NCBI GenBank assembly: GCA_946122785.1
Contig: CAMGYJ010000003.1
Coordinates: 4,774,001 to 4,838,000, forward strand
DNA from: Linum tenue
Taxonomy: Eukaryota; Streptophyta; Magnoliopsida; Malpighiales; Linaceae
DNA: 64,000 nt
Direction: 5' to 3'
The translations under genes and the position numbers were made by a program. Under the pieces are notes generated by a model. It worked only from the letters and a program-made list of their open reading frames with translations. It was not told the DNA's origin and did not search any database. Below are positions 35,785 to 49,335 of this stretch, one piece after another (positions within the stretch are counted from its first letter, which is position 1; the number at the start of each line of letters is the position of its first letter).

Positions 35785-36471
35785 CAGTGGCGGATTCAGA
35801 AAATTTTTACAGGGGTGTCCTCTTCAAAAATTAAATTTAATTAAATAATAAATTAAATAATTCATATATTAAAAATATCATACTTGTATAAATTTTTTAT
35901 TAAAATTCATGATGTGTTTTCATATTTTGAAAAAATAATATAAATAAACTTCGTGTCTGCACTGTTCAAAAAAAAATCTACATATCCTACTAGACAATAC
36001 TTCACGAACTTATCACATATTCGATTTCTAACCTTGTTCTTAATGTAGCTCAAAGTAGAAAAGACTCTTTCAACACTTGCCGTGTAACCATAAAATCAAT
36101 TCAAAATTAAGGGTAGCGTGTACGTAGTTTAATTATTAGGTATTGAAAATAGTTGGGGATAAAGAAATAGCGTTTTACTAGTTGCATGATGTTTAAAACA
36201 GAATAACAAATGAGTAGCAACATAATTAGAATATGTTTGATAATAGTAGTGTCCTAGGTTGGAATAACACGGACTACCACTTATATTTTTTTAATCATAA
36301 GCAAACTATTATCGAGGGTAGGATAATCATTTTTTCAAATGTTAGGGTGTCCCGAATTACCAATTATATTTTGTATACCCATACGAAACTACTACCGGAG
36401 GTTAGATAATCGTTTTCCCAAATTTTAGGGGTGTCCCGGGACACCCCTAGAGGCCCATGTATCCGCCCCTG
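35785..36471 (-). mobile_element. hAT-b element nested in hAT-a copy 2
   Basis: CAGTGGCGGATTCAG at the left and CAGGGGCGGATACATG (inverse) at the right are hAT-type termini. CGTGGGTA flanks both sides exactly (35777-35784 and 36472-36479). It holds a coding relic of a hAT transposase C-terminus, so it is a deletion derivative of an autonomous element and not a de novo MITE. Confidence 0.92.
35970..36095 (-). pseudogene. Relic of hAT transposase C-terminal dimerisation domain
   Basis: On the minus strand the frame reads YTASVERVFSTLSYIKNKVR followed by NRICDKFVKYCLVGYVD. This matches the conserved hAT dimerisation region (SxERxFSxLxxIKxxxR), which in intact transposases ends the protein. Only about 40 residues survive, without a start codon. 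Confidence 0.8.
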
Positions 36472-38424
36472 CGTGGGTACCCATGAACCCGCGGATACCC
36501 AGCGGGTTGGGTTTGAGTTTTTAAAGCCAGTGGGTTTTACCCCGGGGTTTTTTCACGGATAAACCCATGGGTTTGGGTTTGGCAAAACCCGACCCATTGC
36601 CATCCCAACTTCCGAAGCTAATCCCCACATCAGGTGTACCCTTAAGGTACCGGAAGATCCTCTTCACAGCCTACCAATGCTCCTTCCCGGGTTGTATCAT
36701 GAACCTGCTCACAATACTAAAAACATGTGCAAGTTCAAGTCTAGTACATACCATAGCGTACATCAAGCTACCTACTGCACTAGCATATAGGACTCTCGAC
36801 ATGTACTCCTTCTTAGCCTCTGACTGTGGTGCATAAGCTGAGGATAGATGAACATTTGAAGCACTAGGAGTATTTAAGGGCTTTGCTGAAGACATGCCAA
36901 ACCTCGACATTATATTTTGGATGTAGCTCTTCTGTGACAAGAAAAGCTTCTTCTTCGACCTGTCCCTATAAATCTTCATACCCAAGATCTTCTGAGCAGC
37001 TCCCAAATCCTTCATCTCAAACTCAGCACTGAGAAGCCCCTAAAACTTTTGGATATCAGACTTCGATCTCGCAGCTATAGGCATATCATCAACATACATA
37101 ACTAGATATATCATCGAACCATCCTCTGCCTTGCTGTGATATATACAACAATCATATGGACTTCTGTTGTAGCCCAGCTCAAGCATGTAACTGTCAAATC
37201 TCTTGTACCACTGCCTCGGAGATTGCTTAAGTCCATACAAGGACTTCTTCAGCTTACAAAATAGTCTTCCTTTCCTGAAATCTGGAATCCTTTTGGCTGA
37301 GTCATATAAATTTCTTCCTCCAACTCTCCATGTAGGAAAGCTGTCTTCCCGTCTAGCTGCTCGAGCTCCAAGTCATAATGTGCTATTATTGCTAGTAGTA
37401 CCCTGATCGAAGTATGTCTGACCACTGGTGAGATAATCTCATTGTAGTCAACTCCTTCCCTCTGCCAGAAGCCTCGTGCAACCACCCGAACTTTAAATTT
37501 AATGCCCTTTTCAGAATTGATTCCTTCATTCTTCTTGTAGATCCACTTGTTTGTAACAATCTTCCTTCCCTGTGGTCGTTTGACTAGCTCCCAAGTTTGA
37601 TTCCTGTCATGGGATTCCATCTCATCTCCCATTGCGGCAAGCCACTGATCAGCTTTGCCACCCGAAACGGCTTCTCTATAGGACTGTGGTTCACCTGCAT
37701 CCACTTCTTCAGCAACCTGAAATGAATACGCCACCATGTCCTCGAAACCATACCTCTCTGGAGGTACTCCTGCAGTCGCTCTCTTCGGTCTACCGGAAGC
37801 TATAGACTGTTGAGCTCCTGCACTGGACTTTGAAGTTTCTGGCTCTATAGAAACATCCTCATGTTGATCTTCTCCACCTTGGTGCTCAAACTCACTCTCA
37901 TTGAGAGTTTGCAGCTCCACCTGCTTATCAATATTCATGCTACCTTCAACAACAGTAACCTTCAACATGGGGTTAAACATAAACTTCTCATCAAATATCA
38001 CATTTCTACTAAGTATAACTCGATGCTCAAAAGGTGACAAGACTCGAAATCCCTTAACTCCATCTCCGTAACCCACAAATACACCCTTCTTTGCCCTTGG
38101 GTTCAGTTTACCCTCATCTACATGATAATAAATAGGACACCCAAAAACTTTCAGTGAAGAGTAATCAACAGGCTTACCATACCACACTTCATAAGGAGTC
38201 TTAAACTCGATACCTGTGTGAGGTCCACGGTTGATAAGGAAGCATGCCATATTCACTGCTTCTGCCCAGAATCTTCTCTCTAGTCCAGTATTAGAGAGCA
38301 TGCACCGTGCTCTTTCCAACAATGTCTGGTTCATCCTTTCTGCAACGTCATTCTACTGTGGTGTATCTCTAACGGTCCGATGACACCTTCCGATGTGGTA
38401 CTTGGATTGTCCCATAACAATGAC

Positions 38425-41400
38425 TTTCTCGTAATTAGTTGTACGTTCAGAGTGTTATGTTCACAAAAAGTGATATTTTGAGGATTGTTTTTTCCCTATT
38501 TTATAAAAGTGATAAAAATATATTGCACAGAAAAGTAGAAATATCGTACAAAAACAAAGTCCACACGATTCAACCAAATTTGTTATAGGGATAATGAATT
38601 TGGTATGCAAGGGATGGAATATTGGTTTTGGTAGATGTTCAAATAAACTATTCCCAATAATCAATGGCGGCCAAATTCGAATAACCTAAAACCTACCAAG
38701 TCACTAACTTTAACCATCCATCAATGTACCCATTTGATGACCCATTCTCAACGTTTCACCATATTATCAAGTCATTTGAGTTTCTTATTTTTATTAGGTG
38801 TCAATCGGCTCGATTTTGATTAATCACCAATTGATTTGGTAGTAGTGGTGGTAATCGCTAATTAAAACAAAAATGTCAAATGATAACCGAATTGATAATC
38901 TTTATCGGTTAACCGCTTGTTATTGGCTTGGTTAGAGGTTAGCCAATAATAACCTTCACACGTGAAATTTTTATTTTGTTATTTTTGATATTTTTATGGT
39001 TTCTTTTTCAATAATTAAATATGATCATACAATTCAAAGCAATGGAACTATTATTATACATTATTGTCGTGCAATCATAATTACAAGCAATAACATCAAT
39101 ACAATACGTCATTCACCATGCATTTATAATTCAAATCAAAATTTCAATATAGAAATAAAATAATCAAACGTTTTTATTTAACTAGCTAGACATCAAACGC
39201 AAGCACCACAAGCTTATCATCATTCACAAACATCAAGGAAACGGAGACTCCTAGGAAGTACGGTTCGTTTCGTCGACTGTAAATGAGAGCAAGAGAGAAG
39301 AGTGACTTTTGGATTTCGAATCTTTGAGACATTTGAGAATTGAGGTGAAGGAATGAGATGTTTGACATTGGAACTTTGGTGGATCTTGAATCTTAATATT
39401 TGTTTCCCTATCCAAAATCCAAAACATTGGACTTATACACTAATAGACAGTTATGAGTTTGCTTAGTCACTAACCACAAAGCAAAATCAATTTACTGATA
39501 ACTAAATCATAAATCATTTTTATCGATTCGATTATTGATCAAAACTTATAACTAACTAACCATTTACCCGTACCATTCCCTCTTCTCTAATGCCTATCCC
39601 ATTTTATCAAACTTCGCCAGTAACTACAGGTAATAAAGTATGAACTATACTATTTTTACAACTGCTGTGTTGTCAGTTGTGTGTATGTATATGCGGCAAT
39701 TTAATAATTTTTCGTAAAAGAAAACAGAAATAATAATATGACTGGACGAGAACAACGTGTGGTGAAGGCAATGATTTTTTTTTTTATATTTCTTTTGGAG
39801 GGGATAATTATTTGTTATTTTATATCAGTGCACATATTTAATTTATCAATAGAAATTAGAAAACGTTACGATCGACCAGTTTGCTTACAGTTTGAGAGAG
39901 AGAGAGAGAGAGGTGAGGCTTCCAAGTTGAGGAATCTATCTGGCTGTCTATCGGCCAGCTCTTCCATTTTTTGTCCTCTCGTGGCAAAGGATTCATGTTG
40001 TTATCAAGGAGGAAGAAGACTACCCACAAAATTTTCAAGATGTCCAATAGATTTGGGTGTTGATGTTAGTTACCCAAAAAAATTATATGCACTAATAGAA
40101 TATTTTTCCCATGCTTAGGAGTTGGGTTAAAGATACTGATATGTTTGACGAGTTGTACTATCCCTTTCACGAGTGTCGAATGTAGTTATTGATTTCAAAT
40201 ATCGTTTGATAGAACTACTTGATAAGACAAATTTTTTATGGTGTATCGGTTAATGGATCAGCTTCTATGAGCATTTATGCTTGAGAGATTGCTTCAACTC
40301 ACTTTCTTCATAGTGATTATGTGGAACGGGGCGTTATAAGATGAGACGGGTATCATTTCGGATGATTGGATTGGATCATTGAATAAACTACCATACTCGA
40401 GTTTTTTTTCCTGTACAGAGAACGGGTATAATTAGAGTTACATTCGTGTTTGATTTCTCGTGGATTATATCTTTTGCGGTTGTGTACGACTATGCCACTT
40501 TTAAAGTGTGCGGTATCATTGGATCTGTAGAGGTTTTGCACTTTCATTCGATTGTGGACACAACGACAATATCCAATTGCTACCTTAAAATACTCTTTAG
40601 AAAGATCCGGAATGTGAAATCCCAAACAAGTGCATCGTTCTCTATCGAAGAAATGAAAAAGCTATCGATCAACTCTTTGAACGTTTTGAGGTACCTATTT
40701 CTCTTATAGAGTTTCATTCCTTGCTATCTTCAACAACGTAAGAGTTCGATTTTTGTCTCCAACTTCACGACAAGTATCTCGTTTTTTTTTTTAAGTCCAT
40801 GTATAGATGTATAACCAAGTATGTTTTTTGTTGATAAAAAAAAAAAAAAAACATTAGTTGTTGGCTTCCCCCTGTGTTGGCATGGGTTTTCTTGTTTCAA
40901 TTGCACACATAAAGTAAAACCTTTGCCTTGTAGCATTCGCCAAAGACAACGTTATACCTTATAAGCAAGCAAGCTAAGCGGATCTTCTTGACATCAATTT
41001 TCCAACTGCTTCTTCAATCTTTCCATACGGTTAATTCATTCCCGCCGAACAGATTCATCCCCACAGCACCGATTGTTTGTCCTCTTGGAAAACCTTTACA
41101 TCCTGCCGGTGCCACCCACGTCTGTTTTAGGAAACCAACTTCTCTCTCTTTCCCCAAAGAAATGATTGCTAACAGATACGGTTATATTGTGTGATTGAGT
41201 GGGATGGAAAACGTTGCGGTCTTGTCCAAATCGAATCATATATACAGTTTATGATTCAGATCAAGAGATTAAATAATGGATTAAAGATCAGATTAAATAT
41301 TATATGGTTTAGAGGAGACAACATTTTTATAGTTCGATTCGATACGGTCCAAATCAAGCAAACCAACATTGAACAAAAATTAAATTGTTTGTTTGGCCAT

Positions 41401-42992
41401 CACATCAAACCAATAATCGAGAAAAAAATCTTTCTTTCTATAAAAACTTGAATTTCAAAGAGCGTGAATAATTTTGATGCCATAAATTCAAGCAAATACC
41501 AAAAATACAAAGTCAAAGTAACCAACTTTCACCGTAATGTCATATGGAGATGTTATCGCCTCTGCGCTTCGGTAGTGTATGATTTGTGAATGAAAATGAA
41601 GAAGAAGACGACGTTATTCAAAAATGAAGATTGAGACTTGAGAAGTGAATAAAATGGCCGAGTGAGTTACTAACACAAATTAAGAAATGTGATAAATCCA
41701 TATTCTGATCCGATAAACTGCGATATGAATTTGTCACACCGAATCACTCTTAAGTCTTAACGGTCCGGATTAAAATGTACAATTCATTTGTTTCACGATT
41801 CTTCAAACCATCTAAGTCTACTTTACCGGCCCTGATGATGAGGATTGAGGATCATAATTGTAAGTTGTACTAGCACAGCGCCGACCTATTGCCTATTGGC
41901 CGGAAGAATTTTGTCGAGGAATATGATATATAATAGTGTATATATAATAGATGGTTTGAAATACATAAAATGATTATTTTCTACTTAGTTATGCACATAA
42001 CATATTTGAAAGTGAAACAACTATGCATAATGTGTTTAGACCTCCATGAAAAGAGGAAAAAATATAATATAAGTATTACTTAAAATTGTTGAATGAACAA
42101 AGAAATAAATATAACTAATTGTCATTCATTACTTAATTAAACCATATAGTTGAATATTATAGTTGTTTCTCATAATACATATATAATCAACCTTTAAGAT
42201 GAAAGAAAATGTCTCTCATAGAGTTTAGTAAGTCCTTTAAGTTTTTGCCAATAGAGAGCATTCTTTTTTACCACACCGTTGGAAATGAATCTGAAGTTGC
42301 TTGATTTGAAATATATAGGACATGATGCTAAATTATTGCTAATAGTTAGTTGGACAATGTGTTGTGTATGGACTTCCTAAATTATTCTCAGATCGCAGAT
42401 ATGTCTAGCAACAATGCAGTAATTTTCATGCAACAAATATTTTTTCATCAAATAATTCAATAAATAAAAACCTATGAAAATCATATTACATGAAATATAT
42501 GTTACTCATTAAGTTGATGAATGAGCGAGGGTATAAGTAACATACATTTATTTAAAAAAAAATATGTGTTGCAAAGTGTCTTTTGGGTTGAATGAGATCG
42601 CATATTCTCATTATCGGCATCGCTAACTGACTTATGCTTTTTTGCAATAGATAGTTCAAAATGTGCATAAAACTTTTGTTATCACGTAAAAGAATTGTTT
42701 GAACCAAATGATTGTAATAGTATAAAATTTTTTGGTAGTAGAGTATTTTATACTCAAATCATAATTTAATTGTGGTTCAACCGTTTCATATTGCTAAATG
42801 TCACATATCGATTTAGTCTATGGTGTGAAGTTTTATGGTCGAACCGCCAGTATGTATGATCTTTCAATCCAAACTTTAAATAAAAAACCACTAAAATATT
42901 GACATTATTAAATACCCTTAAATCTCAAAAATTACCATAATCGTATTAAGAAAAAAAATCATCCAAATGATAATATTGATTTAGGATTTTAA
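38425..42992. other. AT-rich intergenic region, no supported gene
   Basis: About 4.6 kb with no convincing exon, RNA gene or bounded element. The longest frame (39738-40118) includes a GA microsatellite (39896-39912) and no domain. Parts near 38800-39560 and 41200-41450 have repeated CGATT/AATCG-type strings that resemble MITE interiors, but I could not define ends. Confidence 0.5.
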
Positions 42993-43748
42993 GGGGTCGT
43001 TTGGAAGTTGCGATTGTTAAATAGATGTTTTGTTGTGAATGCATGTATAATATTATATATGTATTGTCGGATTAGATGCATTGTGTATGTCACATAAACT
43101 AAAAGTTAAGACGGAACAATCTCAACTCAACTATCTAGGGTGTCAGTTCGGGTCGGGTTCGGTTACCCAAACCGAAACCTAAAAAACCCGAAAACCCGAA
43201 ACCAAAATAACTGGAAACCGAATCCGAACCCGATAAGTACTTTCAATTTCCGGTTACCCGAAACCAAAAAAAAAATTAACGAGTTCGGGTTCGGTTAAAG
43301 CAAAACCGAAACCCGAATGCCTAAGAGTACGAGCTGAGTTCTATTCCTTGGAGGTTTTCAGACGGAACCCGAAAACCCGATAAGCAAAACTGAACCCGAA
43401 ACCGAAAAATCTGAAACCCAAAACAAACCCGAACCCGAAAAACCGAAAATGTATCTAATCGGGTCGGTTTCGGGTAAATCTAAAAAACCGAACCCGAATG
43501 GACACCCCTACAACTATCTCAACAATCACAACTAAAAGTTGAGATAAAACAATGTCAACTCAACTATCTCAACAATCACAACTAAAAGTTGAGATATAAC
43601 AATCACTCATTTTGAGTGATAGTTTCTGTCACATTACAGATGTAATCCATGTATTGTTTCTACTAAAAAATAAAATAAAATGATGCATTCTAAACAATAC
43701 ATTATAGTAACAATCTTAACAAAACAATCGCAACTTTCAAACGACCCC
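42993..43748. mobile_element. MITE with 26-bp terminal inverted repeats, carrying a nested hAT MITE
   Basis: The left end GGGGTCGTTTGGAAGTTGCG and its inverse at the right (with one internal mismatch) form a terminal inverted repeat of about 26 bp ending GATTGTT. The TSD is unclear (possibly TAA against TGA). The interior holds a direct repeat containing CTCAACTATCTCAACAATCA. Removing the nested hAT MITE leaves about 373 bp. Confidence 0.75.
43136..43510. mobile_element. hAT-type MITE nested in the 42993-43748 MITE
   Basis: The left end TAGGGTGTCAGTTCGGGT and inverted right end TAGGGGTGTCCATTCGGGT fit hAT. CAACTATC flanks both sides exactly (43128-43135 and 43511-43518). The interior is dense in GAAACCCGAA-type repeats. 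375 bp, non-coding. Confidence 0.9.
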
Positions 43749-44107
43749 TGAATTGAAATGGAAAAAATCTATCAAATATAAGTCATCTTATAAAATAAAT
43801 CAAAACTCAATAGGGCCAAGAATACCCACTAAGCAAAGCAGAAGGACGATTATTTCACACAACCTCATTTTTTCCCCTCTTTTAAATGTGTCCTCTTACT
43901 CTCTTTTATATCCCGTTCACTTGCCATTTTGTTTTCTGTTTTCTGGTGTGACAACAAAAATAAAAAAACAAATGATAAGAAACGTGTTCACTTGCAATTT
44001 CATTATCGTTGGAAAAAACCATGGGGAATAAAAGAGGAAGCTGGGCGGAAACAATAAAAGATCGTTTGCTGGAAAATGAGGGACGGATTTCCCTCGTTGC
44101 CCAACGG
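43749..44107. other. Short intergenic stretch, nothing recognised
   Basis: About 360 bp of non-coding DNA left of hAT-a copy 3. It would be continuous with 47266 onward before that insertion. Confidence 0.5.
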
Positions 44108-44115
44108 GTTACGCC

Positions 44116-47100
44116 TAGGGATGGCAATGGAACAGGTTGGGTCGGGTTTTGCCAAACCCAAACCCATGGGTTTATCAGTGAAAAAAACTCGGGGTAAAAC
44201 CCACTGGGTTTGAAAAACTCAAACCCAATCCAACCCGTTGGGTATCCGCGGGTTCATGGGTACCCACGGGTTTTTGTCGTAAAAAATTCACAATAACAAA
44301 TTCCTATTAAAATTAAAGTCAAATATCAATTTCTCAAAACAAATTACCCATATATAAAACACCGTTCTAGAAAATTCAAGCAAATCACAAATTAACTATA
44401 CAAATTGTTCAACACCAATCTAGAAAACTCAAAAAAATTGAAGCAAATCACAAATTATCCATAAATAAAATGATTAATTGAAAACTTCTTCCTTTCAATT
44501 AAGTTTTTCACTATCCAATCAATAACATCAACTTCATACTACATAACTAGAAAGAAAAAATTAGACATGTCTCCACAAACATAAATAAGACTAGCATTGG
44601 GCCCGGCCCGTTGGCCGGGTTTGGTTTTTCAAAATTGAAGAACAAAGTGAGGAATAAAAAGTTTAATCTGTAACTAAGATTCAGTTGAACCAAAATTTTG
44701 ACTTATGCAATTCAATTTCAATGTGGAAAACGGCAACGTAACAGTAGTACAGTCCAATAAAAACAACCATTTCAAAAATGCAATTAGCTTAACTACCCAG
44801 GACATTATGAAGAAAACAACAGACTTTAAGGGTGATTTTGAAGTAGAAGGAACAAAAAAAATCAAGAGGGCAGTGCAATTCTTACAAACCCGATTATGCT
44901 AATCCCTTTCAAGAGTAACTACTGCTGCAAATTGTTTGTTAAAGACTATGCTTTGTAATAGTTCAGATACAATTAGAGTAAAAATTCTACTCTACCTATT
45001 GTTAGGAAGAGTGCTCTTAGTGGTCGAACATTACAGAGGGATACCTTATAGAGAGAAATACTACAACCTATTCCAAAAAAAAAGGACAGCACTCTCATGT
45101 TTCTCATACCCGAAGATGCAACAATATCATCATTCAAGAATTGGGTCAATATGTTAGGCTCACAAAGTTCACACTATACTTGTTTTGCACTAATCATTCA
45201 ATTAGCAAATTAGTTCGTAGAAAAATATAATTCTTGAAACCATTCAAAATAAACAGTCCAACATTCAAATCAAGCGTGATCAATATTAAAGACGATTATT
45301 AGTGTCACATAGATCGATACAGATAATTAAAATATAGAGATAAATAAAAACTTTCATACAAAAATAATCTTCAAAGATATTCAAATCCAATGGCAAATCA
45401 GCCTTCATCACTATCAATCTCTAATAAATTCCATTTCTTGCTTTTATCAGCAGAGGCATCAAGTTTCATGTCAGTTATGCTAGGAGGCAGAATGCTTCTT
45501 CTACAGATTTCTTTACAAAATACATTATTCATTTCGTAGCTATATGGGAGCTTAGGACTAATATAAAAGATTCAGATAACAAATATACAATGAAACAGAA
45601 GTAAAAATCAGTAGAGGCAAAAATCAATAGCAAGAAACAAAGCACACCGTTAGCCAAACTTTCAAGCAGGTCTATTGCAGACTTATTATCACAAAATACG
45701 GTACTACTCAAGGAGTATAGACATGGGCAAACCAATCGGCTAATTTGTTGAAGAGACTTGGTGAGAGGCCTGCATCACCATCCGCTTCTTAAGAAAATGA
45801 CTTATTCTTTTCTTGGAGTCCACCACCGCTGCAAGTTGCTCGCAACAAACATTCCCGTTTATCTGCTTCTTGAGTTTTGAGATTAGGATATCATAATCGC
45901 TCTCCACAATTAAAGGTTCTAACTTCTAACCGCGAGCCAAAGCTTCGTTGATGTAATTTTAGTTTAAGCAATTTCGATCTCCAATCCCACCCAACTCGCT
46001 TAGCAATAAACCAAAGATGTTTTTTGCAATTTTCAACGGGACCGCGCCTCCAAGCTCAATTCCAGCACTCGCTAAGACCCCCACATCTGTGTTAGATTTG
46101 AAGAGTCTCAAGGCAGTCGTTTCCGTCATGTCGGCGATGAAGATGGGACGTGCACCTCCAAGTAATCGTGGATCCACGAAAATGAATAGAAATGGGAAAA
46201 AAATGAATCGAGGCAATAGCTGCAGGGCGATGTTGTTAAACTCAATCACCAAAGCGAACTAATGTGCTGTAAATTACCTGAGCTTGAAATACACATGAGT
46301 TGGCATGCACAAATTTTACCAAACATCGACTTGAATCCCTAACAATCTTTGAAATATTTAAAGCATACCTTACAAACTTTAGTTGCCTGTGAATCCCCAA
46401 AAATTTCAGGGCAAGAAGAAGCAGAGGACGAAAATCATTGGGTCGAACCTTAGGGGAGTAGAGAATTTGGTGGAGGATGGTGATGTGAGTAGACGGACGG
46501 CCGCACAGTTGGAGTGGTGGTGACATTCGAGAGGATGAGGGATTAAAGGTGAGGCTTTGAGCGTATCAGCTCTCGATTGCAGACCGGAGGCGTTCGATTG
46601 TGCATCGTTGAGGTTTCTTGGAACGGCGGTCGTAATACGGAATGGATGGACGCGTCGCGGCTAAGATGCGAGAACGGGATTGAAGGTTGCTCAGTCTTGG
46701 GCGACAAAATATATAGACAGGCTTGAGAGGAAGATCTTCGATGGCGGCACGGAGGAGGGTTGCAGGAGCTATCGGCGAAAAACACAAAGGGAGGGAGATG
46801 AAGGTCTTTGATTTCGGTACGGATTGGAACTTGGAAGACTGAATATCTTCGGACGGTGACGGAAAAATAGATACGGCGGGTGGGAAGAGACGGACACAGA
46901 TTTTTGTTGCTTTCCCTAATGAGTTTGAAAGGCACGGAAGTGACTACAATAACCCTCCGAAATGTGCGGGGAATTCAGCGGGGGATTACGTGGCAAAGCC
47001 TGTTTGTCTACATTGGCTTATAGTATTTTGTAGATTAGTTGTTTAGAATATTAAATATGCCGAGAAAATTAATTATATGGGTGTGGGCGGGTACCCATGG

Positions 47101-47257
47101 GTCGAATTTACCTAAACCCAAACCCAACCCAACCCGGTGAATAGTGAACGGGTTTAAACCCAAACCCGACCCAAAACCCGTCAACACGGATTTTACCCGC
47201 GTTGAGCGGGTTGGGTCGGGTGGGTACCCGTGGGTTCGGGTTTTGTTGCCATCCCTA
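44116..47257. mobile_element. hAT-a element, copy 3, carrying a Helitron
   Basis: TAGGGATGGCAATGG at the left and TAGGGATGGCAACAAA (inverse) at the right are the termini, and GTTACGCC flanks both sides exactly (44108-44115 and 47258-47265). Without the Helitron at 44591-47034 it is about 700 bp, matching copies 1 and 2. Its GGGTTTGGG-rich subterminal regions are the same as in the other copies. Confidence 0.95.
44591..47034 (-). mobile_element. Helitron, complete, 2444 bp
   Basis: On the minus strand it begins TCTACAAAATACTATAAG (5' TC) and ends CTAG, with a stem-loop CCCGGCC-AACG-GGCCGGG ending 7 nt before the CTAG. The host junction is A on the left and T on the right with no TSD, as Helitrons do. 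hAT-a copy 2 retains the unfilled site AACAACTAATCTTATTTA, which gives the borders to the base. It encodes no RepHel, so it is non-autonomous. The interior has CT-rich leader-like DNA and short open frames (46935-46543, 46252-45959) that may be captured host gene fragments, but I recognise no family. A TVFCDNKSAIDLL string near 45680 hints at a copia RNase H scrap. Confidence 0.9.
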
Positions 47258-47265
47258 GTTACGCC

Positions 47266-48860
<1,595 letters not shown>

Positions 48861-48869
48861 AAGATAAAC

Positions 48870-49335
48870 CAAATTATTATATCTTATAGAAAGTAATTAA
48901 TTGTGAAATCGGAACTCATGTAACATTGATTCAAACATTAAATATTAAATTGTAATGTGGTACAGTTTAGATAAAATACATGTGTAGCCAAAATATGGGT
49001 CTTCATGACATATATAGTAATTTTTTGTGACAAATCTACACATAATATAAAAATAAATTTGGCGCTATGACGAAAAAGGGGTTTGTAGAATCACTCCCAG
49101 GCCACGAAATTTAAAAGGGGACTCTCATTTTCCAATTTTATCATTATATTGTGTAGATTTGGTTAAAAAAATTGACTATACTCGTTACAAAGGTCCATGT
49201 TTTGGTTACACTTCTGTATTTTGTCTAAACTAAACTAAACTAAACTACACATATAATTTAATATTAATGTTTGAATCAGTGTTACTTGAATTTCGATTTC
49301 AGAACTAATATCTTTCTATAAAATATAAATAACTT
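48870..49335. mobile_element. Foldback-type Mutator-like element, 466 bp
   Basis: Two imperfect inverted arms of roughly 185 bp (about 48870-49061 and 49146-49335) face each other around an 85-bp loop. Both arms share TTATAGAAAG, GATTCAAACATTAA and AAATCTACACA-type blocks. AAGATAAAC flanks both sides exactly (48861-48869 and 49336-49344), a 9-bp TSD pointing to Mutator transposition. A piece of the loop (CACGAAATTT context, about 49099-49130) recurs diverged at about 49383-49415. Confidence 0.8.

Larger units (their letters stand above)
35242..36608. mobile_element. hAT-a element, copy 2, inside copia-3 RNase H
   Basis: The left end is TAGGGATGGCAAC and the inverted right end is TTGGGATGGCAATG. 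CTTCCGAA flanks both sides exactly (35234-35241 and 36609-36616), an 8-bp TSD. Subterminal regions are rich in GGGTTTGGG / CCCAAACCC strings, as in copies 1 and 3. Its core AACAACTAATCTTATTTA (about 35456-35473) is the unoccupied site of the Helitron seen in copy 3. Another hAT element (35785-36471) lies inside. Without it this copy is about 670 bp. Confidence 0.93.
34762..38387 (-). pseudogene. copia-3 pol remnant: integrase C-terminus, RT, RNase H
   Basis: On the minus strand the remnant starts within integrase (ERMNQTLLERARCML after the junction at 38387), then LKVFGCPIYYH, the RT entry (TWELVKRPQGRKIVTNKWIY, GELEEEIYMTQPKGF), a break near 37245, YGLKQSPRQWY and YVDD, a break near 37035, and the RT connection up to 36609. 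The hAT element then interrupts, and RNase H resumes at 35241 ([39 protein letters not shown]). Gag, protease and the integrase N-terminus are missing. Confidence 0.92.
33822..38419 (-). mobile_element. Composite LTR element: LTR-X ends around a foreign copia body
   Basis: ATGAC flanks both sides exactly (33817-33821 and 38420-38424), so the outer ends behave as one inserted unit. On the minus strand the order is: the first 32 bp of an LTR (LTR-X, 38419-38388), an abrupt change into copia integrase, then RT and RNase H, a complete different LTR (34666-34292), a tRNA-Met primer binding site (34289-34277), a short non-coding leader, a polypurine tract (CTTGAGGGGAGGAT), and a full LTR-X (33997-33822). 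LTR-X and the inner LTR are unrelated apart from similar TTATRACA ends. A hAT element (35242-36608) interrupts RNase H. The simplest reading is recombination or template switching between two LTR families. Confidence 0.8.

Noticed and set aside
39738..40118. 126-codon plus-strand frame
   Set aside because: Contains a GA microsatellite and hydrophobic low-complexity sequence, with no domain or gene context.
45529..45735. Copia RNase H fragment (TVFCDNKSAIDLL) inside the Helitron
   Set aside because: A single short string without neighbouring RNase H motifs; too weak to annotate separately.
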